Positions 32,956 to 42,241 are shown, numbered from the stretch's first letter. The stretch is 53,527 nucleotides of DNA from an uncultured bacterium (GCA_902802945.1 CADCOC010000032.1:1-53527), one strand, 5' to 3'. Program-made: numbers and translations. The notes: generated by a model not told the origin, from the letters alone.

Positions 32956-33489
32956 ATGGTCACACGTAGACAAAGCCGCGAATGGGCTCTGCAGATGCTC
33001 GCCCAGTTTGATTTGAACCCGCCGGAGTCGGTCGATTCCGCCATCGCCGATTTCTGGGATCAGCAGGTGCGCCTGGAATCGGACGCGCTGGCTGCGGAGG
33101 AGCGCGGAGCGCGCGTGATCTTCACGTCCACCGATCCCCGCGAACTTTCGTCGCTCGCCACTGCGCGCGAGTTCGCCGAAGTGCGCGCGCGCGGCGCGTG
33201 GAAAGACCGCGACGCGCTCGACTCCGCGCTTGAACCTTATCTCGAGCACTGGTCGCTGTACCGTCTCGGCACGGTCGAGCGCGCCGTGCTGCGCCTTGGC
33301 GCTTGGGAGCTGCTGAACTGCGACGATATCCCTACGCCGATTGTGGTCAACGAGGCGGTGGACCTCGCGAAGTGGTTCTCGGAGTCGAAGAGCGGACGGT
33401 TCGTGAACGGCGTGATGGACCGTTTCGCCAAGGCAGTGCGCGCGGAGGCGAAGCAGAACGCTCCCGAAAAGGAGACCTTTACGCCGTGA
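32956..33489 (+). CDS. nusB: Transcription antitermination factor NusB
   Basis: 177 residues, longer than the usual about 140 because of extra residues around 40-85. N terminus RRQSREWALQMLAQFD and C-terminal VERAVLRLGAWELLNCDDIP, VNEAVDLAKWFSESKSGRFV and NGVMDRFAK are classical. Part of the rRNA antitermination complex. The overlap with ribD (GTGA) shows a nusB-ribDE arrangement. Confidence 0.92.
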   Translation: MVTRRQSREWALQMLAQFDLNPPESVDSAIADFWDQQVRLESDALAAEERGARVIFTSTDPRELSSLATAREFAEVRARGAWKDRDALDSALEPYLEHWSLYRLGTVERAVLRLGAWELLNCDDIPTPIVVNEAVDLAKWFSESKSGRFVNGVMDRFAKAVRAEAKQNAPEKETFTP

Positions 33490-34418
33490 CGGAAGTCGAC
33501 TACATGCGGCGTGCAATCGCCCTGGCATGGCGGAGCGCGGGACACACGCGCCCCAACCCGCCTGTGGGCGCAGTAGTCGTCAAGGGCGGCAAGTTGATCG
33601 GCGAAGGGCGCCACCGCCGGTGTGGCGGCGACCACGCGGAAGTCGCGGCGCTGAAGAACTGCAAGGTCTCGCCGAAGGGCGCTACCGTCTACGTGACGCT
33701 TGAACCATGTTCAAAGCCCGGTCGCGTGGGCGCGTGCTGCGACGCGCTGATCGCATCCGGCGTGAAGCGCGTGGTGTGGGCGTGCGCCGATCCGAATCCT
33801 ACCAATCGCGGGAAGGCCGCGCGTGTACTGCGCCGAGCCGGCATTGAGACGGCGCATAGTCTCTGCGAGGATGAGGCGTTTGACGTGATCCGTCCTTTCG
33901 CGAAACACGTGACGACGGGACTGCCGTACGTGACCGTGAAGCTCGCGATGTCGCTTGACGGCAAGATCTGCGATGACTGGGGCGACGCGAAGTGGGTGTC
34001 GAGCCCGCGCGCGCGCAAGGCGACGTGCGCGCTGCGTTCGCAAGTGGACGTGATGCTCGTGGGCGCGGAGACAGTGCGGCGCGACAATCCATCCCTGCTT
34101 GCGCGTCCGCGTTCTAACCCCGACCTCTGGCGCGCCGTGGTCTCGCGCAGCGGGAACTTGCCCGCAGAGGCGCAGGTGTTCACCGATGCTGCGCGGGCGC
34201 GCACGCTCGTCTACCGCGACGCGGCTGAGGCAGTGCGCGACCTCGGCAAGCGCGGTTTCATGCATGTCCTCTGCGAAGGCGGGCTCGTGCTCGTGCGGTC
34301 GCTCGCGGAGGCGGGGCTGGTAGATGAATGGATCACCGTGCTCGCGTCCAAGGTGATTGGCTCGCGCCGTATCGGCGACGCCGTACCAATCGGGAGGTGT
34401 ACGTGTTTACAGGATTGA
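33486..34418 (+). CDS. ribD: Riboflavin biosynthesis deaminase/reductase
   Basis: 310 residues from GTG 33486, which overlaps the nusB stop and has AAGGAG upstream; ATG 33504 is the alternative. Deaminase: HAEVAALKNC (zinc His and Glu) and TLEPCSKPGRVGACCDALI (two zinc Cys). Reductase: TVKLAMSLDGKICDDWGDAKW, VMLVGAETVRRDNPSLL and VLCEGGLVLVRSL. The last about 40 residues of the usual reductase are missing or altered, because the frame runs into ribE (15-bp overlap). Probably active in the first step at least. Confidence 0.88.
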   Translation: MTEVDYMRRAIALAWRSAGHTRPNPPVGAVVVKGGKLIGEGRHRRCGGDHAEVAALKNCKVSPKGATVYVTLEPCSKPGRVGACCDALIASGVKRVVWACADPNPTNRGKAARVLRRAGIETAHSLCEDEAFDVIRPFAKHVTTGLPYVTVKLAMSLDGKICDDWGDAKWVSSPRARKATCALRSQVDVMLVGAETVRRDNPSLLARPRSNPDLWRAVVSRSGNLPAEAQVFTDAARARTLVYRDAAEAVRDLGKRGFMHVLCEGGLVLVRSLAEAGLVDEWITVLASKVIGSRRIGDAVPIGRCTCLQD

Positions 34419-35053
34419 TCCAGCGCATCGGCACGGTGAAGCGCGTGTCGCGCGGACGCGGCCTCGTGCTTGAGTTTTCGTTCGAGCCGTGGGCCGAGCC
34501 GCTCGTGAAGGGTGAGAGCGTAGCGGTAAACGGTACGTGTCTTACGGTGGCGGACTGCGACGCGACGCGCTTCACGGCCGACGTGTTGCGCGAGACGGAG
34601 GAGCGTACTGGGCTCGCAGAACTGCTTCCGGGTGCGCGCGTGAACCTCGAGCGCGCGCTCAAGGCTGGTGACCGTTTCGGCGGACACGTCGTGCAGGGAC
34701 ATGTGGATGGTCGTGGCACGCTGATCAAACGCGAGCAGAAGGGGCGTGACTTCGCGCTTACGTTCAAGTGCCCGCGCGCTGTGGCGGCGGCGAGCGTGTT
34801 GAAGGGATCGATCGCGGTGAACGGCGTGTCGCTCACCGTGAGCGGTCTTGGCGATGATTGGTTGCGCGTTGATGTGATTCCCACCACGGCGGCCGAGACG
34901 AACCTCGGCGCGTTGCGTCTGGGCGACCGCGTGAACTTGGAGAGCGATGTGTTGGGCAAGTACGCGATCCGGCGCGCGGAGAGTGAATCCGCCGAAGAGA
35001 CGGAAGGCGGCGGACTTACGATGGAGATGCTGGAGGAGAACGGTTTCGTATGA
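34403..35053 (+). CDS. ribE: Riboflavin synthase alpha subunit
   Basis: 216 residues; two lumazine-binding repeats. Starts GTG 34403 (FTGLIQRIGTVKRV) with GGGAGG five bases upstream. First repeat ends GHVVQGHVDGRGTL; second has NGVSLTVSGLGDDWLRVDVI and NLESDVLGKYAIRR. Dismutates two lumazines to riboflavin. Overlaps ribD and the next gene. Confidence 0.92.
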   Translation: MFTGLIQRIGTVKRVSRGRGLVLEFSFEPWAEPLVKGESVAVNGTCLTVADCDATRFTADVLRETEERTGLAELLPGARVNLERALKAGDRFGGHVVQGHVDGRGTLIKREQKGRDFALTFKCPRAVAAASVLKGSIAVNGVSLTVSGLGDDWLRVDVIPTTAAETNLGALRLGDRVNLESDVLGKYAIRRAESESAEETEGGGLTMEMLEENGFV

Positions 35054-35907
35054 AACGTATGCTTTCCACACTGTGGGTTGTGCTGTTGCTCGGCGCGCTT
35101 GGCGCTGGCGCGTGGTGTCTGCAGCGTCCGAAGGAGTCTGCGCCTACGGAGCAGGCGGTGCCGCCGCCTTCGCCGGCGGCGGAGCTGATCGTGGCGGGGC
35201 TAGGCGGTTTCCGGGGACTTGCCGCAGAGGTGATTTGGTTCCGTGCGGACCGTCTATGGGACGAAGGGCGCTACGGTGAGCTCGCGCAGTTGGCGAGCTG
35301 GTTGACGTTCCTTGAGCCGCACACGGCCGAAATCTGGTCATACGCGGCTTGGAACCTCGCCTACAACGTGTCGGTTGTAATGTCCACGCCGTCCGACCGC
35401 TGGCGCTGGGTGAAGGCCGGGCTGCGTCTTCTGCTCGACGACGGGCTGCGCCTGAATCCGTCAGATCCGGAACTTTACAAGGCGCTGTCCGACATGTTCC
35501 GCTTCAAGCTCGGCACGGACAGCGACGACGCCGCGTCGTACTACCGCGAGCAATGGAAGGCCGAAATCCTGTCCGCGCAGTCCTCCGGCGACTGGTCGTC
35601 GGTGCGCCTCGACCCGGAGACGATGCGCGCGGTCGACGCCGCGTATGGCGCGCAGGACTGGACGCATCCGTTTGCGAGCGCGCTCTACTGGGCGCATAAG
35701 GGCCTGCCGTGCGCGCGTACGCCGCACGCCCACGCCGAACTCCGCGAGGCAGTGTACTTGACGCTGATGCTGGAGGCCAACGCCGATCCGCGCCTTGCGC
35801 CACGCGCTCTTGAAGAGATGAAAGCCGCGCTGCGCGAGCATCCCAGCAACAACCTCCGCGAGCTTATCCGAGGCTTCAGCAACCGACACGGTTTGTCGTC
35901 AAAATGA
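35050..35907 (+). CDS. Membrane-anchored protein with TPR-like helices
   Basis: 285 residues. A single N-terminal membrane anchor (residues 5-23) is followed by a proline-rich linker and repeated helices (EVIWFRADRLWDEGRYGELA, WLTFLEPHTAEIWSYAAWNL), TPR-like in spacing. ATGA overlap with ribE. Not a recognised riboflavin gene; it may be a conserved PVC protein that simply shares the operon. It is followed by the nusA promoter. Confidence 0.7.
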   Translation: MKRMLSTLWVVLLLGALGAGAWCLQRPKESAPTEQAVPPPSPAAELIVAGLGGFRGLAAEVIWFRADRLWDEGRYGELAQLASWLTFLEPHTAEIWSYAAWNLAYNVSVVMSTPSDRWRWVKAGLRLLLDDGLRLNPSDPELYKALSDMFRFKLGTDSDDAASYYREQWKAEILSAQSSGDWSSVRLDPETMRAVDAAYGAQDWTHPFASALYWAHKGLPCARTPHAHAELREAVYLTLMLEANADPRLAPRALEEMKAALREHPSNNLRELIRGFSNRHGLSSK

Positions 35908-35924
35908 CAAGTTGCGGTTTGTGA

Positions 35925-35953
35925 TTGACAAATCGCCCGCGATTCGGTAATAT
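35925..35953 (+). promoter_or_regulatory. Strong sigma-70 promoter of nusA-infB
   Basis: Perfect TTGACA (35925-35930), 17-bp spacer, TAATAT (35948-35953). The about 68-nt leader contains a CGGTGAT / ATCACCG stem (35966-35987) and a later T-run (36001-36007), not contiguous enough for a terminator but possibly involved in NusA feedback. Confidence 0.82.
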
Positions 35954-36027
35954 CTATCGCGTTCACGGTGATTCAGCGGGATCACCGAGGGCGGATTATT
36001 GTTTTTTGACAGAATAGGAGCGACCAG

Positions 36028-37326
36028 ATGGCCATAAACAACGAATTGGCGGCGATTGTAACCTACATCGAGCGCGAGCGCGGTGTGGAGCGCGAAGACG
36101 TATTGACCTCCATTGAGGAAGCCATCAAGAAGGCCGCCGAGCACAATCCCGACGTTACAAAGGACTTGCGCGTGGTCATCAACCGGCGCGACCTTTCCCT
36201 CCACGTGTACGATACGGCGGTGGTGTCCAACGACCAGAAGGGCGCGGGCTTCATCTCCCTTGCGCGCGCGCGCCGCATCAAGCCGGACGCCGAGCTGGGC
36301 GAGAAGATCGAGATCGAGATGCCTGCCGCGCGCCTCGGGCGCATCGCCGCGCAGACCACGCGCCAGGTCGTCATGGGCAAGATCCGCGAGATTGAGCAGA
36401 CCAATGTCTACACCGAGTTCCGCAACCGCATCGGCGAGATCGTGTCCGGCACGGTGAGCGCCGTCAACCGGCGCGACCTCTACGTGCTCGTTGGCAAGAC
36501 CGAGATGCTGCTGCCGGGCAAGGAGCGCATCCCCACGGAGGAGTTCTCGGTGGGCGACTCCATCCGCGCCATCGTACACAGCGTGAAGCCCATGAAGTCG
36601 GACGCGAAGGGTCCATCCGTGACGCTCAGCCGCGCCTCCGCCGAGTTCGTGCGCACCCTGTTCCGCCTTGAAGTCGGTGAAATCTCCGACGGCGTGGTGG
36701 AAATCATGGGCATCGCGCGCGATCCGGGCTACCGCACGAAGCTTGCGGTGCGCACGTTGGACGAGAAGGTGGATCCCGTGGGCGCCTGCGTTGGTTTGAA
36801 GGGCGCTCGCGTGCGCAACATCGTTCGCGAGCTGAACGGCGAGAAGATCGACATCGTGCGCTGGAACGCGGACGTGCGGCACTACGTGGCGCAGGCCCTC
36901 GCCCCGGCGAAGCTTGAGAGCGTTGAGGTGGATCCCGACGGCGGCAACACGGTGCACGTGACCGTGGCGCCCGACCAGTACTCCCTTGCCATCGGCAAGC
37001 GTGGGCAGAACGTGCGCCTCACCTCGAAGCTCACGGGCTGGCACGTGGACGTGACGAAGGCGATTGCGTTGGCGAGCTTTGAGGACCAGAAGGCGGAGGC
37101 CATCAAGACGCTGGCGGACATGTTCTCGGTGTCCACGGCAATTGCCACGAAACTGGCGGACGCAGGATTCCTTACGGTTGAGGGGATAGTGGAAAGCGAT
37201 GAGGAAGGGTTTATCGCGGCAACGGGCCTGGACGAGGTCACGGCGAAGGGACTCTACGCGGCGGCGCAGGCCGTCGCCGAGCTCACGGGCGTGGGATCGT
37301 TCGCGCCGGCGGAGGAAGAGGAGTAA
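36028..37326 (+). CDS. nusA: Transcription termination/antitermination factor NusA
   Basis: 432 residues. N-terminal polymerase-binding domain (LTSIEEAIKKAAEHNP), S1 domain (GEIVSGTVSAVNRRDLYVLV), two KH domains (DPVGACVGLKGARVRNIV, PDQYSLAIGKRGQNVRLTSK) and a C-terminal helix-hairpin-helix region (AIATKLADAGFLTVEGIVES). RBS AGGAGCG. First gene of nusA-infB-rbfA-truB-ribF. No rimP precedes it, unlike many bacteria. Confidence 0.94.
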   Translation: MAINNELAAIVTYIERERGVEREDVLTSIEEAIKKAAEHNPDVTKDLRVVINRRDLSLHVYDTAVVSNDQKGAGFISLARARRIKPDAELGEKIEIEMPAARLGRIAAQTTRQVVMGKIREIEQTNVYTEFRNRIGEIVSGTVSAVNRRDLYVLVGKTEMLLPGKERIPTEEFSVGDSIRAIVHSVKPMKSDAKGPSVTLSRASAEFVRTLFRLEVGEISDGVVEIMGIARDPGYRTKLAVRTLDEKVDPVGACVGLKGARVRNIVRELNGEKIDIVRWNADVRHYVAQALAPAKLESVEVDPDGGNTVHVTVAPDQYSLAIGKRGQNVRLTSKLTGWHVDVTKAIALASFEDQKAEAIKTLADMFSVSTAIATKLADAGFLTVEGIVESDEEGFIAATGLDEVTAKGLYAAAQAVAELTGVGSFAPAEEEE

Positions 37327-37330
37327 TTAG

Positions 37331-40012
37331 ATGAGAGTCTACGAGTTCGCGAAGGAGAAGGGCATTACGTCCGCTGCGGTCATCAAGATGGCCGAGGCGA
37401 ACGACGTGGAGGTCTACTCCGCCCTGTCCCAGCTGGAGGACGGCGACGTCGAGGTGTTGAGTCGCAGCCTTCTGCGAGGTGACGCCGCTGAGTTGAAGGC
37501 CGAGGCGTCCGCAGTGGCGGAGCGCAGCCGCGCCAAGGCGGCCAGGGCCGCCGCCGTTCAGGCGGAGAAGAACAAGGCGCAGGCAGAGGCGTTGGAAGCC
37601 GCTCGCCAGCGCGCGCTCGCCGCGCATGGCTTGAAGTCGTCCGCGAAGCCGGCACCTGCTCCGGCGCCAGAGAAGAAGAAGAAAGAGCCTGCGCTGGAAA
37701 TCGGCGCAACGTTGCCTGAAATGCCCAAGGTGTCGATCCAGATGTCCGAGCCAGAGGAGCAGGAGATCGAGGACGATGACGTGGACGTGGACGAGGATGA
37801 CGACGAGGCCGAGGTCGACGCGCGTGACTACCTGCACGGCAAGGACCTGCGCGAGCGTCAGTCCGCGAAGCCGAAGAAGGAGAAGGACAAAGACAAGGAG
37901 AAGGAAAAGGACAAGGAGAGGGACAGGGATTCTCAGAGGCAGCAGCCTGCAAGGCAACAACCTGCGCAGAGACAGCAGCCGATGCAGAGGCCGCAGCAGC
38001 AGCCCAAGAGGGGCGTGCCGCAGAAGCAGACTCCCGCCACTCCGGCGTCCAAGCAGCCGCCTGTGCGTCCTCCCAAGCCCGTCACCCGCGTAGGCGGAAC
38101 CCGCGCCGGATTCTCATCCGTCTCAATGCGCACCGCGCGCACGATGGCCGGTCCCACGATTGCCACGATTTCAACTGGTTCGTCCCAGCCGCCTCCGCCG
38201 CAGAAGCCGACGATCTCGCTTTCCGTCTCGACGCGCGAGATCTCCATCCGCGGTGCCGTGGTGGTGAAGGAGCTCGCGCTCAAGCTGGGTGTGCGTCCGA
38301 ACCGCCTGATCGCGGACCTCATGCAGCTGAAGGTGCTCGCCTCGATCAATCAGCGTGTGGAGCCGGACGTGGCCACGAAGGTGGCGCAGAAGTACGGCTA
38401 CCGTGTGAACATCGAGCATGCCCGCGACGCCGCGAACAAGAAGCCCGTCCTCAAGGCCATCGACGCCGACGACGAGATTCCGCAGGACAAGCCCGAGCAG
38501 ATGCAGCCGCGTCCGCCGGTCGTGACCTTCCTCGGCCACGTCGACCACGGCAAGACCACGCTCATGGACTACATCCGCCACACGAAGGTGGCGGCGGGCG
38601 AGGCCGGCGGCATCACGCAGCAGATTTCCGCCTACCAGGTGGACGTGCAGGGCCGCAAGATCACGTTCCTCGACACGCCCGGACACGCCGCGTTCAACGC
38701 GATGCGCCAGCGCGGCGCGCAGCTCACGGACATCGCCGTGATCATCATCGCCGCCGACGACGGCATCATGCCGCAGACCGAGGAGGCGATCAAGTTCGCC
38801 CGCCAGGCCGGCGTGCAGATCATGGTGGCCATCACGAAGTGCGACAAGCCCACCGCCAACCCCGAGCGCGTGAAGCAGATGCTCCAGAAGCAGGGCCTCA
38901 CCCCTGAAGAGTGGGGCGGCGACATCGTGTGCTGCGCCGTCTCCGGCATCACGGGCGACGGCGTGGACCAGCTCCTCGAGATGATTCTCCTCCAGGCGGA
39001 CGTCCTGGAACTCACCGCCAACCCGTCGCGCCGCGCGAACGGCTACGTGGTGGAGGCCGAGCTCGAGCAGGGCTTCGGCCCCACGGCGATGCTGCTCGTC
39101 ACGGGCGGTACGCTCAAGGTGGGCGACGCGATCCTCATCGGCGAGCATTTCGGCAAGGTGCGCTCCCTCATCGACGACCACGGCCGCCGCATCCGCGAGG
39201 CGCCGCCCGCCACGCCCGTCAAGTGTACGGGCCTCTCGGGCGTGCCCGAGGCCGGCGCGGAGTTCCGCGTGATGCTCGACGAAAAGCGCGCGCGCACGCT
39301 CGCCGAGCAGGCCGCGCAGGCCCGCAAGGAGCAGGAGCTTTCGCAGACGAAGGCGGTCTCGTTCGACGACCTCCTCAGCAAGATGGACGCCAACGAGAAG
39401 CGCGAGCTCAGCGTGGTCGTGAAGTCCGATACGCAGGGCTCCCTCGAGGCGATCGTCGAGGCGCTCAACAACATCAAGAGCGAGAAGGTGTCGCTCAAGG
39501 TCATCGCCACCGGTACCGGCAACGTGTCGCTCACGGACGTGAAGACCGCCTCCGCCGGCAAGGCCGTGATCGTCGGTTTCGACATCGGCTGCGATTCGGG
39601 CGTGCAGCAGCAGGCCCGCCACGACGGCGTGCGCATCAACTCGTTCCGCATCATCTACGAGCTGATCGACCACGTGAAGCAGTGCATGCTCGACCTGCTC
39701 CCGCCCGAATACACCGAGAAGATCCTCGGCCACGCCACGATCAAGGCCGTGTACGACATCGGCAAGGTCGGCAAGATCGCCGGCTCCCAGATGCTCGACG
39801 GCAAGCTCGTCTCCACCGCCCGCTACCGCATTCTGCGCGGCAAGGAGAAGGTGTGGGAGGGCAAACTCCAGACGCTGCGCCACTTCAAGGACGAGGTCAA
39901 GGAAGTCACTGGCCAGCAGGAGTGCGGCGTGTGCTTCGCCGGCTTCGAGGCCTTCGCCGAGGGCGACACAATCGAGTGCTTCGCCATGGAAGAGCTGCCG
40001 AGGTCCCTCTGA
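37331..40012 (+). CDS. infB: Translation initiation factor IF-2
   Basis: 893 residues. N-terminal IF2_N (MRVYEFAKEKGITSAAVIKM), a long charged and Q/P-rich linker (about 95-260, KDKDKEKEKDKERDRDS and QRQQP repeats), a second IF2_N-like unit, then the G domain with GHVDHGKTT (G1), DTPGHAAF (G3) and TKCDKPTA (G4), and C-terminal domains ending ECFAMEELPRSL. GTPase that places initiator tRNA on the 30S subunit. 4 bp after nusA; TGATG overlap with rbfA. Confidence 0.95.
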   Translation: MRVYEFAKEKGITSAAVIKMAEANDVEVYSALSQLEDGDVEVLSRSLLRGDAAELKAEASAVAERSRAKAARAAAVQAEKNKAQAEALEAARQRALAAHGLKSSAKPAPAPAPEKKKKEPALEIGATLPEMPKVSIQMSEPEEQEIEDDDVDVDEDDDEAEVDARDYLHGKDLRERQSAKPKKEKDKDKEKEKDKERDRDSQRQQPARQQPAQRQQPMQRPQQQPKRGVPQKQTPATPASKQPPVRPPKPVTRVGGTRAGFSSVSMRTARTMAGPTIATISTGSSQPPPPQKPTISLSVSTREISIRGAVVVKELALKLGVRPNRLIADLMQLKVLASINQRVEPDVATKVAQKYGYRVNIEHARDAANKKPVLKAIDADDEIPQDKPEQMQPRPPVVTFLGHVDHGKTTLMDYIRHTKVAAGEAGGITQQISAYQVDVQGRKITFLDTPGHAAFNAMRQRGAQLTDIAVIIIAADDGIMPQTEEAIKFARQAGVQIMVAITKCDKPTANPERVKQMLQKQGLTPEEWGGDIVCCAVSGITGDGVDQLLEMILLQADVLELTANPSRRANGYVVEAELEQGFGPTAMLLVTGGTLKVGDAILIGEHFGKVRSLIDDHGRRIREAPPATPVKCTGLSGVPEAGAEFRVMLDEKRARTLAEQAAQARKEQELSQTKAVSFDDLLSKMDANEKRELSVVVKSDTQGSLEAIVEALNNIKSEKVSLKVIATGTGNVSLTDVKTASAGKAVIVGFDIGCDSGVQQQARHDGVRINSFRIIYELIDHVKQCMLDLLPPEYTEKILGHATIKAVYDIGKVGKIAGSQMLDGKLVSTARYRILRGKEKVWEGKLQTLRHFKDEVKEVTGQQECGVCFAGFEAFAEGDTIECFAMEELPRSL

Positions 40013-40371
40013 TGTCCGTCAACCGCCTAGAGCGCGTCAACGCGCTGCTGAAGCGCGTGATCGGCGAGGCCGTGTTCCGCGTGATGCAGACGGACGACGT
40101 GAGCCCCGGACTGATCACCGTGACGGGCGTGACCTGCGGCAAGGACCTGCGGAACGCGACCGTGCGCGTGAGCGTATTTGGCGACGAGGCGCTCCAGAAG
40201 CGCGCGCTCGGGCATCTTGTCCACCACGAACGCGAGTTCCAGCAGATCGTCAACCGCGAGGTGCGCCTGAAGTTCACCCCGCAGCTGCGCTTCGTCCTCG
40301 ACCATTCGCTGGAGAAGGGCGACGAAACGCTCGCCATCATCAACCAGCTGGAGGCGAATGGCCAAGCTTGA
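40012..40371 (+). CDS. rbfA: Ribosome-binding factor A
   Basis: 119 residues: NRLERVNALLKRVIGEAVFR at the start, ITVTGVTCGKDLRNATVRVS and LRFVLDHSLEKGDETLAII. 16S rRNA maturation factor. Starts on the last base of the infB stop (TGATG) and overlaps truB by 14 bp. Confidence 0.9.
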   Translation: MSVNRLERVNALLKRVIGEAVFRVMQTDDVSPGLITVTGVTCGKDLRNATVRVSVFGDEALQKRALGHLVHHEREFQQIVNREVRLKFTPQLRFVLDHSLEKGDETLAIINQLEANGQA

Positions 40372-41086
40372 TTCCATCGCGATGCTCGCCGAGCTCGACG
40401 GTGCCGTGCTTGTGGACAAACCCGCGAACATGGCCTCCCACGACGTGGTGAAGGTCGTGAAGCAGCATTTCAACCTCGTGAAGACCGGACACGGCGGCAC
40501 ACTCGAGCCAAACGCCACCGGCCTCTTTATCCTGCTCGTGGGCGACGGCACGCGTTTCGCGTCCGACCTCATGGGCCGCGACCGTGCCTTCACGGCCACG
40601 ATCCGCCTCGGGCGCGTCACGGACACGCAGGACCGCGAGGGGCGCACGCTCTCCGAATCCCCGTTCGACGGCGTGACGCGCGAGTCCCTTGAGGCGGCCC
40701 TGCCGGAGTTCCGCGGCGACATCTTCCAGACGCCGCCCGCGTTCAGTACGATCAAGATGACGGGCCATCCCGGCTACGACATCGTCGAGACGCCCGCCGA
40801 CGAACGCACGGCGCGCCTCGTGCACGTGTACCGTCTCGTCGTCACCGAATTCGCCCCGCCGCTTGTCACGTTCGACCTCTTCTGCACGAAGGGCGTGTGT
40901 GTGCGCGCGCTCGCGCACGACATCGGCGCGGCGCTCGGATGCGGGGCGTGCCTTGAATCGCTCCGGCGCGTGAAGTGCGGTCCGTTCGACGTGGCGGACG
41001 CCATCTCGTTCATGGACCTCCTCAAGCTCGACGCCGTCGGCTTCCGCGAACGCGTGGTCCGTCCCGGCGGAGTGTACGCGCAATGA
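40358..41086 (+). CDS. truB: tRNA pseudouridine-55 synthase with altered catalytic motif
   Basis: 242 residues. LVDKPANMASHDVVKVVK and KTGHGGTLEPNATGLFILL align with the TruB motifs KPxGxTS and GHxGTLDPxAxGxL. The Asp of GTLDP, the essential catalytic residue of pseudouridine synthases, reads Glu here (GAG). Other blocks are present: QTPPAFSTIKMTGHPGYD and CTKGVCVRALAHDIGAALGC. The C-terminal PUA domain is absent, as in shorter bacterial TruB. Activity is therefore in doubt unless the base is an error. Operon position is canonical. Confidence 0.88.
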   Translation: MAKLDSIAMLAELDGAVLVDKPANMASHDVVKVVKQHFNLVKTGHGGTLEPNATGLFILLVGDGTRFASDLMGRDRAFTATIRLGRVTDTQDREGRTLSESPFDGVTRESLEAALPEFRGDIFQTPPAFSTIKMTGHPGYDIVETPADERTARLVHVYRLVVTEFAPPLVTFDLFCTKGVCVRALAHDIGAALGCGACLESLRRVKCGPFDVADAISFMDLLKLDAVGFRERVVRPGGVYAQ

Positions 41087-41949
41087 ACCTTGCCGTCGGG
41101 TTTTTCGACGGCGTCCATCTCGGACACCAGCGCATTCTCGCGCACGCCGACGCCGCCCTCACCTTTACGAACCACCCCGCGACCGTCTACGCGCCCGACC
41201 GCGCGCCGCGTCTCCTGATGACCGCCGAGGAACGCCTCGCCGCCATCTCCGCGCTTGGCGTGGGTCGCGTCATCGCGCGCGATTTCACCCCCGCGCTCGC
41301 CGCCCAGACGCCGGAAGCGTTCGCCGAATCCCTCCGCCAGGAGTTTCCAGACCTTGACACCGTCTTCTGCGGACCCAACTGGACGTTCGGCGCGGGCGGT
41401 ACCGGCACGGCGGACACCCTGCGCGCCCTCGGTTTCCGCGTGACCGAGGTGCCGTTTGCGACTTGGCGCAATGAGCCCGTTTCCTCCACGCGCATCCGTG
41501 CGGCGCTGGGCGAAGGGGACGTGTCGGCGGCGGCGGCGATGCTCGGCCGCCCCTACGCCGCTTCTGGGCGTGTCGCCCCTGGGAAGGGCGCAGGACGCCA
41601 ACTTGGTTTTCCCACCCTCAACGTCATACCCGCGCTCGGTGAGCTTCCGCTCGCGCGTGGCGTCTATGCGGTCGATACGCCGCTCGGCCGCGGCCTCGCC
41701 AACTGGGGCGTCGCGCCCACGATGGGCGACCGCGCCTGGCCCGAACCTGTGCTCGAGGTGCATTTGCTCATCCCACCGACTATGCCTCCGCCAGTCTCCT
41801 TGCGTGTAACGTTTTCCGCATTCATCCGCGCAGAGCGCACCTTTTCCTCTGTCGCCGAGCTACAGGAACAAATCACCCGCGACAAACAGGCTGTAACCTC
41901 GGGGATCCATCGGACAGCACGAGCGAAAGATTGTCTCAGAAAGGAATGA
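41083..41949 (+). CDS. ribF: Bifunctional riboflavin kinase / FAD synthetase
   Basis: 288 residues, ATGA overlap with truB. Starts abruptly at the nucleotidyltransferase motif (VGFFDGVHLGHQRIL), lacking the usual 15-20 residues before it. VFCGPNWTFGAGGTGTADTL and NEPVSSTRIRAALGEGDV complete the FAD synthetase; GKGAGRQLGFPTLNV and GVYAVDT...NWGVAPT mark the kinase, then VTFSAFIRAERTFSSVAELQ. The last 15 residues (HRTARAKDCLRKE) do not resemble the family and may be a junction with the accessory region. Confidence 0.9.
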   Translation: MNLAVGFFDGVHLGHQRILAHADAALTFTNHPATVYAPDRAPRLLMTAEERLAAISALGVGRVIARDFTPALAAQTPEAFAESLRQEFPDLDTVFCGPNWTFGAGGTGTADTLRALGFRVTEVPFATWRNEPVSSTRIRAALGEGDVSAAAAMLGRPYAASGRVAPGKGAGRQLGFPTLNVIPALGELPLARGVYAVDTPLGRGLANWGVAPTMGDRAWPEPVLEVHLLIPPTMPPPVSLRVTFSAFIRAERTFSSVAELQEQITRDKQAVTSGIHRTARAKDCLRKE

Positions 41950-41953
41950 GTAA

Positions 41954-42193
41954 ATGAAACGATTCAAATGCATGATTATGGCTGTTGTGGCGACAGTTGC
42001 GACGGTGTGCGGTGGTGGTCAGGAAACGGGCTGCACGAATGCGGCAACGAACGCTGTTTTTCGCGTGGGGACGTGCAATGTGCGCGTTTGGTCGAAGAAG
42101 GATCTCGCGGAGGGTAATGTGTGGGACGAGCGCAAGGACGACCTGATTGCGCTCTCAGCCACAATCGAACTGCCGACGAATAAGACCCACTAA
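41954..42193 (+). pseudogene. EEP-family hydrolase with an internal deletion
   Basis: The 79-residue frame joins the start of an endonuclease/exonuclease/phosphatase-type protein (FRVGTCNVRVWSKKDLAEGN, then VWDERKDDLIAL) directly to its end (SATIEL). The intact paralogue at 48681-49577 has about 210 residues in between. The deletion is in frame and bounded by similar GCTCTC/GCTTCTC sequence in the paralogue, suggesting short-homology recombination. Catalytic residues are lost. Signal peptide and RBS remain, so a short secreted peptide may still be made. Confidence 0.85.
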
Positions 42194-42201
42194 TACGCTT
42201 G

Positions 42202-42235
42202 TGTCGCGAAATCGGCAAAATCAGATTTCGCGACA
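42202..42235. repeat. Perfect 12-bp inverted repeat
   Basis: TGTCGCGAAATC (42202-42213) and GATTTCGCGACA (42224-42235), 10-nt loop, no T-run. It lies between two decayed genes just upstream of a promoter. Possibly an operator, a nicking-type palindrome or a small mobile element end. Confidence 0.6.
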
Positions 42236-42241
42236 TCGGTA

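Noticed and set aside
42202..42235. Rho-independent terminator of the EEP remnant
   Set aside because: Perfect stem, but the loop is long and no T-run follows on either strand.
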